This document shows, piece after piece, positions 55,236 to 64,000 of a DNA stretch of 64,000 nucleotides. Each line of letters opens with the position of its first letter. Position 1 is the stretch's first letter. Origin of the DNA: Fragilaria radians (lineage: Eukaryota > Bacillariophyta > Fragilariophyceae > Fragilariales > Fragilariaceae); NCBI GenBank assembly GCA_900642245.1, contig CAAAJI010000007.1:173464-237463 (forward strand), given 5' to 3'. The position numbers were made by a program, and so were the translations under genes. The notes beneath the pieces are model-generated. The model was given only the letters and a program-made list of their open reading frames with translations. It did no database searches and was not told the DNA's origin.

Positions 55236-56528
55236 ATGATAATGCTCCGTTGGTTGCTTCGATTGGATGGTCAATTAGAGTTTACTTCGACAGTAATCTC
55301 GTACACACAAGTTTACCTTTTCCATTTATCGTTAGCTTTGATCCTTAGCGCAGTGACCGTTTTCCGACGAGAAATGAGTTGTAATCGTGTTTTCCATAAG
55401 GATAACACTGTAATTGGGTCGCCAAGTAACCATTTCGACATCCCCAAAGAAAGTGCTGGTGACTGGGATGATTTGTTGGATGGGGCTGAAAAATGGGGAT
55501 CTGGTAAGGCATTCTTGGAATTCGTAGCATGTCTATGGCATAAACTTTGGAATGGAAGACTTGAGACATTTAGAATTTCGTGGAAGGCTCAACAAGAAAG
55601 TTGGACAGAACAAATGTCGGAGGCTATTCTTGATGGTGCAGGGCTTTCGTTCTCAGGTTTACCCTTTCGAGAACGATTTTGGACCTCTTCAACTACAAAT
55701 CATAGACAACTACATTACACAGGTACTCAGAAGATAGAAAGTTTCTCGTTCTCACACTTAATGAATCGACTTTCATCTGATTTATACGTTCACATATTCT
55801 CATTCCTACATCCGAAAGATTTGACGACATTAGCATGCTGCAATAAGGAGACGTGGTCAATGGTGTCCTCCGAAGAGAATGAAATTAGTCGGAATTTATG
55901 GAAGGCGCTCTGGGATCGAGATTACTCATGGCTGATTGAATCTTGGGATATTGGTATTATTGCTCGTAAGCGTTGTTTTTCGCAAAGTACAGCTGTAAAC
56001 CAGCAGCTCTATTTTGAGTTTGGACTAACTTTTATAGATTTCCTTCTTGCTGGTCAGAACTCAACTGAGCGATGCCTTGTCGGTTTACATGGCAGCGTGT
56101 TTGATATAACGGAGTTTTTAAGTGTGCATCCTGGATCGATTGAAACTATTCTGGTCCATGCAGGTCGAGACGCTACAAGTTATTTCGAAGACATCGGACA
56201 CTCCTACTTTGCCCGCAATCTTGCACAAACAATGTGCGTAGTTGCGGACTTATCTTGTATCGAAAAACATGGATTTGGAACTAGTAAAGGATCTATCATT
56301 CTGAACTATGATGATAAGCGTTTGATACCATTGAAACGATCTCGCTTGAGAAATCCGAAAACATTACATCGAATTTGGTCAACTCTGTCAAAAAGTAAGG
56401 AAAAAGCTTCAAGAGAAATCTCGCAAATCGTGAATCACCGTGACATCCATTTATACTATGACGCATTTGATCGAAAGTGGAAGGCTTGGTTCATTAATGA
56501 GTCTCTCAAGAACGAGTTTGTTGTATAA
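55236..56528 (+). CDS. F-box / cytochrome b5 fusion protein with N-terminal membrane segment
   Basis: This single-exon protein has 430 residues. A hydrophobic segment at ~20-43 (VISYTQVYLFHLSLALILSAV) suggests membrane anchoring. An F-box follows at ~176-215 (LMNRLSSDLYVHIFSFLHPK, then DLTTLACCNKETW), the SCF ubiquitin-ligase adaptor motif that binds Skp1. The cytochrome b5-like heme domain is at ~278-345, with GLHGSVFDITEFLSVHPGS and the two axial histidines at H298 (HPG) and H322 (IGHSYFA). HPGS replaces the usual HPGG. This predicts a substrate-recognition subunit whose ligand-binding part is a heme-binding b5 fold. The C-terminus is basic. Its target is unknown. It is tail to tail with Mog1, 32 bp between stops. 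Confidence 0.85.
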   Translation: MIMLRWLLRLDGQLEFTSTVISYTQVYLFHLSLALILSAVTVFRREMSCNRVFHKDNTVIGSPSNHFDIPKESAGDWDDLLDGAEKWGSGKAFLEFVACLWHKLWNGRLETFRISWKAQQESWTEQMSEAILDGAGLSFSGLPFRERFWTSSTTNHRQLHYTGTQKIESFSFSHLMNRLSSDLYVHIFSFLHPKDLTTLACCNKETWSMVSSEENEISRNLWKALWDRDYSWLIESWDIGIIARKRCFSQSTAVNQQLYFEFGLTFIDFLLAGQNSTERCLVGLHGSVFDITEFLSVHPGSIETILVHAGRDATSYFEDIGHSYFARNLAQTMCVVADLSCIEKHGFGTSKGSIILNYDDKRLIPLKRSRLRNPKTLHRIWSTLSKSKEKASREISQIVNHRDIHLYYDAFDRKWKAWFINESLKNEFVV

Positions 56529-56560
56529 TCTTAGACAATTTTAAATCTTTTTTGTAATTC

Positions 56561-57151
56561 TTAAACTCCAAAAATAGTCCAATCTAATATATTCAAGCTC
56601 GAAAGAATGCGCAAAAACTCTTCTTGGAATTCCTCATTCAGAGGCAAAACCGTCTTCCGAGATAATGTTATAAGCAAGTCTGTAGTTACGTGTGGTAAAC
56701 GAACAACACATAAATTTATGAGAACTTTCATTTCCACATCCTCGGATAAGATATCCCTATCAACAATGTTCCTGCTTTTCTTGTTCATAAATTGAATTCC
56801 GAGGCATGTGAACATGGGATGTGAAAACGATTCATTATCATCGGGTATCTGATGATATAATACTATATCAGATACACAGTCGTTGGATTCCTTCAAATCA
56901 TTCCAAAAGAATGATGCAACATCGTGGTCAGATATTGAATCTTGATACTCCAATATTTCCATGATAAAACAGGGTTCATCATCACCTTCTGATAATCCAT
57001 GGTACACTTCTTGATGGTCCGGAACCTGTCGGATCTCGCTAACATCTTTCCAATTCTCTGGTAGCTCACAAACAATTGCACCGCCAAAGAGATTCCTTCG
57101 TGTAAACATCATTGTATATTCCTTGTATTTTTTGCTGGCCAGTCTTCGCAT
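56561..57151 (-). CDS. MOG1: Mog1-like Ran-binding protein (RANGRF)
   Basis: This 196-residue single-exon protein contains the Mog1 signature near its N-terminus: RRNLFGGAIVCELPENWKDV, then SEIRQVPDHQEVYHGL. This matches Mog1 proteins, which bind Ran GTPase, promote nucleotide release and support nuclear import. Further downstream are LGIQFMNKKSRNI and the family's typical strand VLINLCVVRLPHVTTDLLIT. Length is normal (yeast and human members are ~190-220). The true start may be the Met pair at residues 14-15, just before the conserved block. The 3' end nearly abuts the F-box-b5 gene, so the transcripts probably overlap. Confidence 0.9.
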   Translation of the reverse strand: MRRLASKKYKEYTMMFTRRNLFGGAIVCELPENWKDVSEIRQVPDHQEVYHGLSEGDDEPCFIMEILEYQDSISDHDVASFFWNDLKESNDCVSDIVLYHQIPDDNESFSHPMFTCLGIQFMNKKSRNIVDRDILSEDVEMKVLINLCVVRLPHVTTDLLITLSRKTVLPLNEEFQEEFLRILSSLNILDWTIFGV

Positions 57152-59806
57152 ACACCACCTACTAGGAGTAATTCAAGTAGTTACATCTCCAGTTACTTTT
57201 CACTGTTTCTGTAAATAATTCTTGTGACTCAATTTCAACCAAACAAAAGTTGATGAACAGTTACTCAGTTTAGTTGATGTTGCTAAAAAGAGAGAATTGC
57301 AATAATTAAAATCTTGCAAATCTGATTCTAGTTGTTGATGAATAAGACAGATTCCTTACCTGAGACGTTGTGGTTAAGCCCAACTAAAAAGAATGAATCA
57401 GCCCATTGCGCTATTCTAGTTAATTTGAGAAAAAAGGCTTCTAAAGTGAATCGAAGCATAGTAAGAAGAATTTAAAGCCTTTGAAGGAATAGTTTAATTG
57501 GAAAACCGCATAATACATGTCATCAGGGCAAGTTTCAAATCAAATGAACTTAGCTTAAAGGGAAAAAAATCCTTAACGAGATCTGTTATTTGGATGAGAC
57601 AGACCGAGTCTTTGAAGAACTTATGAGATGAACACGACAGCTGATCTCATGAGAGAACCTGACATTTATTTGGATTTTACGGAGACACACAACATGGGAA
57701 GATAAACTTGTCCCAATTGTAACTATGAATCATTGTATGCCAACCTTCATGTCAAATAAAAGATATTCACATCAGCAATCGCTTCAACACCCGCATAATC
57801 ACACTGATCAAACTGGATTGACAGCTCATGGCAATAATTCCCAAATCTTTCGAAGAATAAAAACGGGAACTCCACGTAGAATAATTAACGTAATAGCTTC
57901 TTCCAATCTGTTGTATAATATGCTGTATTCTTTTCTATCACAAGTTAAAGGATGGGGTTCAATCTTCTCAAGTTTATCTTTCTTTCGAAAATGGTGTAGT
58001 ACGTGCTGTATGCCAATTTGTTTGGTGAGGCTTATTGGTACCTTATCATTGCTATAACTATCTAAGTTTCGTTAAGTGTCTTTCACATTTTTTGAAAGTA
58101 AATCTTGCATGTTTAGCGCATTTTTTTCTGTAATGGTTCTGATCGGGTATGTTGTAATACACTTGCCTTGATAAAATGATCTAACTGCTTCATTTTCCGT
58201 CATCTCCTCCTCTTCCGCTGGTGAATATGCCCTTCTCCTACATTCTTAGCTATATCCATTTCTTTTTGAAGATCTTCTCTTTCTTCTTCAAATGGTGTGC
58301 TCATACATGACCCCATTAGGAACCTTCTCTCATATAATCATTTGAATGGAGTAGGTTAACTGACTTCAATATTTGTTACATATCGGGATCGTTGGGGTTG
58401 CTGCATTCCATTATTACGTTGTAATGAGCAAACACAAGAAGATGAGGAAGATGATCATGATATCAGCTCTCTTCCGAGCGCGGCTGATGATGATGCAATG
58501 ACTGTAATGAAGAAGCTGGTGTAAATGAGTTACATGACACGAAAGGCACGTCAGCACTAAAGAGATAAATTCGAATTACAAACAGAAGTTGGAGCAGTTT
58601 TTGAAATTACAAACGAGATAGAGATCCATCATATTTAAAGCCAAGTGAGAATGTAGACCATCATGAAAATATGCACGATGTTATGAGTAACTCTAACCGA
58701 TATCAACGAAAACATACAGATGACAAGTGTTGTCACACCTTTGGTTAGAACCATACTGTAGCAATGCCACCTGCTGTACTCAAGGAAAAGCTGAATGTGG
58801 AGACAATACTCAAAAATTGTTGTCCATTCTATGCATGCATACAATGCAATAATGACTCAACAGCGTAAAGTGATGCTCATCTATTTAACCAAACAGTCAA
58901 TCTGAAGCCATTGACTGGAGAGATATTTAATGTGCTCAGACGCTAGTAAGAAAGTGAGACATTATGACCCCAATTATCTAACAGGAGTGTATAGTAAGTA
59001 GATTGATAAGTAGGTAGATGAAAACTGAAAATTGACAGACGAAGTACCACGAAAGTATTCAGATTTCGAGGAAAATCGGAACGGATAGTTAGAATTTCAT
59101 GATATAGTGAAACCTTAGATTTGCGGCAGTCATTGGAGAGACTGATTATTCAATTTACGATCCACACTCTCTTCTCTGCAGCAGTCCCTTTTAGAATATG
59201 TGATGGATTACAGAGGTTGCTAGCACATCTCTCAAATCATGATTGCTGAGTAAGAAGTTTACTTTCAGCGCTGGAAATGATTCAGGTAATGAATTTTGGG
59301 TAGAATGTTGACACACCTGAGCAAAAGAAATTAATACAATGTATTAAAGATGCGAATAAAATTAAAATGTATTTCCTTGGAATTAATTTTCCCAATCAAG
59401 TAGAATATATCTGGGAGAAAGTGATAATGGCGCATGTTTTGAAAATGACTTAACCTGAACCTTATTGCTTCAAAAAGGAATACATTGTGTCGGTCTCTTC
59501 GATTATCGGAAAAGCCGAAACATTGCTTCATCCAAAATTGACATCGTGAAGCTTTGAATTGAACCACAGATGGCTCAATGATTGTTTAAGATGATGCATT
59601 TGCAGTCCAGTTTCGATTTAGGCTTAGCTGAAAAGCATTGATCTTGATTCTTTTGAGTGAAAAGCCATTACTATCGTAAGGGTTTATTTGTGTATTTATT
59701 AAAAAATCATGACTATCGTAAGGCTATAAGTGGAAAGTAATATAGATCGAAAGTACTTCATGATACAGAAATTCACCAGCATACGCTGAAGTAGAGGTGA
59801 TTTAAT
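57152..59806. other. Gene-poor AT-rich region
   Basis: A plus-strand frame at 57725-58057 encodes a 110-residue peptide of uncertain reality. An open stretch at ~59300-59450 reads KMYFLGINFPNQVEYIWEKV before a stop, which is protein-like but unidentified and could be old transposon coding sequence. Nothing else could be supported. Confidence 0.4.
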
Positions 59807-60326
<520 letters not shown>

Positions 60327-62107
60327 TATCAATAGCCTGAGGGGGACGCAACGCTATCTCGTTTTTCTTTTGAGATTTATACAGCCGGCACGAAAGGAGA
60401 GTCGACACGACCGTTTAATTTTTACTGGAAGGTTAAATGATTTTATATGGAACATTATTTATCAGCGAGTAAGCACGCCGGACAGTAAGGGAAACTATAA
60501 TGTAATGCAAGTGATACGATGAATTCCGAAATTTGATAGCTCCTAACTTCTTCAAAGCGAAAACATGGCATCAAGGTTGGTTGTTAAGGACAATAAAACC
60601 TGGGAGCAGGGAAGAGGGAGAGAACAGGTATGTATGTGAAGCCACCATTGAAGACTTGCCCCATACCACTGCCTTCAAAGGACTTTACTTTTGTTTGCCA
60701 AAGGTGCTATCGTTTTGCTGGCTTGTTTCATGCACGATGCAATGAGGATGAAACTCTTCTAAAGATTTAGTTTTGATGCCTTAATTTGAATACCATCTTG
60801 CTGAAAGGGATACCTCAAATAGTACTGTATTTGAGTGGATTTCTTTAAATCTGTGATCGTACCTCAATTTAGAAAGAAAATGCTTTACTCATTATCTTCA
60901 ACTTTATTCCACTTTCCTTTCCTTGTTTTTTGTTCAGCGCATTCTGATCTAAAATATTTATGCCATTTCCTTATCTTTTCTATTTGGATAATCCAATTAT
61001 CAAGGAATTAAAAATGCTTTCCACGCTCGCTTTTCTGGATTTTGTTTATCATAAATTTACGATTTAATTTTTGAAGAATACTTCATATTGAATACAGTTC
61101 ATTTATTGCTATTTTTCTATCATTCATTAGGCCTGAAAAAGCCAAGTATGGATTGTCTTCAGAAATTTATTGATTTCAGTTCTACGCATTGGCTGTCATG
61201 GCAACGCTACTTCCAGTAAATATTCATCGTGTTCTCTATGTGCCAGAGTATCATTTACTTCAATTTTTTTCGCAGCTTCAGTCTCTCTATAATATTTATA
61301 CAGCTTTGTAATCAAAATTATTCATGGTGAGCTACGACTACTTTTTCAAAGGGGTTGGTTCTAGCGCATATATTTTACATTCATCCTTATATTCTCTGGA
61401 TTTCACTAGGGAGTCATGATTGTACCATGAAATGCAGAAAGTATGATGACTTAGAAAGTTTTCCTCATTACATAGATTTTTCATTCCTAGCCCCCTCCAT
61501 TTCTTGATCCGTATAAGATTTGAAGGGATGTGCTGAGTAAATTACTTCCATTGTTTTTGAAGTTTCTCAGATACTCTTCGTTGTCAATGAGGTTGCTGAC
61601 CTCTCTGAAATAACTGTTAAATATTCCGTTTAGTTGCATTGTATCTATTTTGAATGCTTGTGTCGTGATCAACGAATGCCGAGCTTATAAACTACAAAAA
61701 CGTCATTATTGTAGAAAGATTATTTCTACTTCCTTCCCCTTTGCCATAGATCTTAACTTCGCCAGTAGTTCTACAAGTACGTTTTATCCTAGCACTTTCT
61801 TTTTGACTATTTAAAACTGCATTGTCTAGGATGTTCTTGTGAATTTCCTGGTTTCTTTGGTAACTCTAAAGGCTCCACTGACTATCACGGAAGTATAGAA
61901 AAAATCAAAAACTTCTTATTTCTAGATCCTTATTTATCTCCACTTGATGACAATTCTTGTTGTTGTACTCTTCTCTACCTTGTTTTTAATTGCGTCAACT
62001 GCATTTTCTAAATTAATTCTCTAAATTTGTCGATTGTGATTTCTTCTTCCTCTAATCTACGCTCATTTTCTCCATTTATATTTTCGTTAATCTCCAAATC
62101 TTGTTTT
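60327..62107. other. Intergenic region, promoter side of LC8
   Basis: AT-rich. A possible short first exon starts at ATG 60565 (MASRLVVKDNKTW) and meets a gtatgt donor at ~60628, but no downstream exon could be matched. Confidence 0.4.
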
Positions 62108-62698
62108 TGCTCTAAGCTGCTCTAAGAGTTTATACAAATTGTAAATTATAATCTAAAGGTTACTTCATCCTAGATTGCTTGTGAATCAATTGCAACGTGT
62201 TTCCTTGACCACTTAGTCTCTTTAGCTTACGTGTTAGATTCAACACTTAACATTTAGGCTTTGTGATCTTAGATTCACGACTTAGATTCGTCAATCGTGA
62301 ATCTTGATAGAGATTCCTGTTTGTTACTTTGGAATTTGTAGTAGTTATTCTTACCGTATTGATATGACGGTCCTGAAAAGATATTAAATGATCTTCTTCA
62401 TTTATAAGCAATATTAAGCATCATTGAATTCATATAAAGACATAGTCTTATATGAATTTGTGGAAGGTATAGAAAGAATGGTTACCCATGTGACCTATTC
62501 TAGTTTTAGATGAGTAAATACAAGAATATTAATTCTACTATTATTTACTATGTACTAACGATAACTTTGGACGTCTCCAGTATCGGTACACACACACATC
62601 TCTTAGCCTAAGTAATTTATTATAGTATTATTAGACTGTATTGCTTACAACCTAAAGTGTTAGATATTATCTTAATGGACTTAACTCAAGGAATGTCA
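62108..62698 (+). mobile_element. Solo LTR, copy D, with perfect target-site duplication
   Basis: A 591-bp LTR runs from TGCTCTAAG to GGAATGTCA. It is flanked by identical 5-mers gtttt at 62103-62107 and 62699-62703. A single LTR with an intact duplication is the product of recombination between the two LTRs of a former full element. It fixes both ends of this LTR family (TG...CA). The hairpin agattcacga / tcgtgaatct is present at 62271-62304. Confidence 0.93.
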
Positions 62699-64000
62699 GT
62701 TTTCAGTATTTTTGTAGAATTCTTTCATCATCTCTTGTTCTCTTTACCATATCGACTCGCCTCTGAGGAGTCTTTTGTCTATTGCTTTACTTATACGAAT
62801 CATTTCTAAGTGTATACTTTCTAGTGTCGAAGTTTAGTCTCTACTTCAATTCCTTAATCTATTGCTGTGATCCTAGCTATTTTGTCGTTTCATACCTAAA
62901 CTCTAGATATCTTATCAGAAAATTTGATTGCTTGCGTTTTTTTACTGTCTTAAAGGTTCATTTTGTGTTTACTTTCCTTTTCCAAACCTCTCAAATCCAA
63001 TTCTAGCAATCTCCATGTGCTAATCATAATACAACGTTTTGGGAACTCTTAGTTATTTGCATTTTTGGCAGCGTAAAACTGTATTAAGCCTTGGTCATCA
63101 CCCTCTTGTCCGCAAAGCTCAAACTGTATTTAAACCATTGTTTTTCCCATTGAAATCACCTCATATGATACTCTATACACTAGTGAGAGAGCGTTGTAGA
63201 ATATCTCTCCTAAATGCTTACCTTGCTGATTCACTGGCACTATATTTCAAGCCATTGTTGAGAGTAATTTATGTGCTGCTCTGGCTATGTCTCTTTGATA
63301 TTCATAGACTGGACAATTCGTTTGTCTCGTTTTTGAGATTATACACAAACACCGATTCGATCACTAGTCCTTGTTGCAACTCTTGTTGATATATACTTAC
63401 TGCTCATGGATCTTAGGATCACACCTTGATGCTTTCTTTTCTTGCGCAAATCATCCATCTATGTGTTGCTGGTCTTCCAATGTAGCATTGCATCAAACTT
63501 TCCTCTTGTGATATTTTGTTTAGCTTGACTCTGCCAGTCTCCTATTCTTCTACCGGGAATGAACCTTGGAGGATTCCCCCTTTGAATCATGGTACTTGGA
63601 TACTATGTTTGGTATTTTTATTTGGTCTTGTATCATTCTGATTCAGTTACTTGATTATCCTATCCTGGTTCCATTTTTTTCAGACAAATCTTGGGAGCCT
63701 TTTATATTCATTTCTAGTCTGGAATCTTTTTACGTACGATTACTGTAGTCCCATAGTTTTCTGGTCATACGTACTGGTGATAAAGATTGATGTGAATAGA
63801 ATTTACATCTTTGTTGAGAAGTAAGGATATATATATATGGTGCATACACCATATAATGCACCTATCTTCTTGACAATTCGCACACATGTTTCATCTATCT
63901 TATTGATAATTCTTATAGGTGTTTCATTTCTTTCATTTATGCCTTTAAGTCAGGATATGTATAGATTATGTGTATCTACGTTTTTCAACCTGGAAATTGA
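62699..64000. other. Gene-poor AT-rich right end
   Basis: The open frames here (for example 63039-63389) are Leu/Phe/Ser-rich translations of T-rich DNA and not convincing genes. A 9-bp-stem hairpin (tatatggtg-cata-caccatata) lies at 63834-63855. Confidence 0.45.

Noticed and set aside
57725..58057. 110-residue plus-strand frame
   Set aside because: Composition is uneven (His/Gln/Asn-rich then hydrophobic), with no family resemblance and no supporting gene structure.
60565..60630. Possible first exon MASRLVVKDNKTWEQGRGREQ with a gtatgt donor
   Set aside because: No continuing exon with a recognisable protein could be found downstream.
63039..63389. 116-residue plus-strand frame at the right end
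   Set aside because: It is the translation of T-rich DNA (Leu/Phe/Ser). No motif and no start context.
63834..63855. Hairpin tatatggtg-cata-caccatata
   Set aside because: An AT-rich short inverted repeat of this kind is expected by chance in such DNA, and nothing links it to a gene end.

Overview
The window reads as nuclear DNA of a diatom, or a very close stramenopile relative. Several things point there. There are short GT-AG introns (about 75 to 245 bp). A secreted protein carries long Pro-Ser/Pro-Thr repeats. Three proteins have N-termini that look like secondary-plastid targeting signals, a signal peptide followed by a Phe-containing junction. One protein carries the stramenopile-type GDNPSC..GPP..GW motif. 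The retrotransposon relics resemble diatom Ty1/copia (CoDi-like) elements. The species cannot be named from the sequence. Intergenic DNA is AT-rich and full of decayed copia material.

Layout. 1-8.2 kb: a partial plastid-type gene at the left edge (-), a cystathionine gamma-synthase/lyase family enzyme (+), a secreted PS/PT-repeat protein (-), and an FKBP-TPR-cyclophilin dual immunophilin (-). 8.2-12 kb: gene-poor, with two decayed copia integrase segments (-) and a solo LTR. 12-24.4 kb: gene-rich, with a two-exon GDNP-family protein, a two-exon HAD hydrolase, a protein-only RNase P, a STE24 CAAX protease, an aldo/keto reductase and a two-exon double-HMG-box protein. 24.4-36 kb: gene-poor, with a copia gag relic, a tRNA-Ser(UGA), a diverged LTR, a small hypothetical gene and an LTR plus internal 3' fragment on the minus strand. 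36-47.4 kb: an APC7-like anaphase-promoting-complex TPR subunit, a membrane-anchored metzincin-like protease, a copia RT/RNase H fragment with LTR on the plus strand, a minus-strand RNase H relic and an HCF101/Mrp-type Fe-S P-loop protein. 47.4-60.3 kb: a three-exon LNR-containing single-pass membrane protein, an F-box/cytochrome b5 fusion, a Mog1 Ran-binding protein and a two-exon dynein light chain LC8. 60.3-64 kb: gene-poor, with a solo LTR that has perfect target-site duplications.

Most genes are housekeeping and do not form a pathway cluster. Themes are protein folding (immunophilin), RNA processing (PRORP, tRNA), nuclear transport and cell cycle (Mog1, APC7), Fe-S assembly (HCF101-like), prenyl-protein maturation (STE24) and extracellular or cell-surface proteins. 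Two of the latter share a Cys-containing GDGW domain. Several neighbours are tail to tail with very short spacers (STE24/AKR 54 bp, F-box-b5/Mog1 32 bp). Two 1.36-kb retroelement fragments in opposite orientation bracket the 33.7-44.6 kb interval, which holds the APC7 and metalloprotease genes. No complete autonomous element, CRISPR array or defence system was seen.
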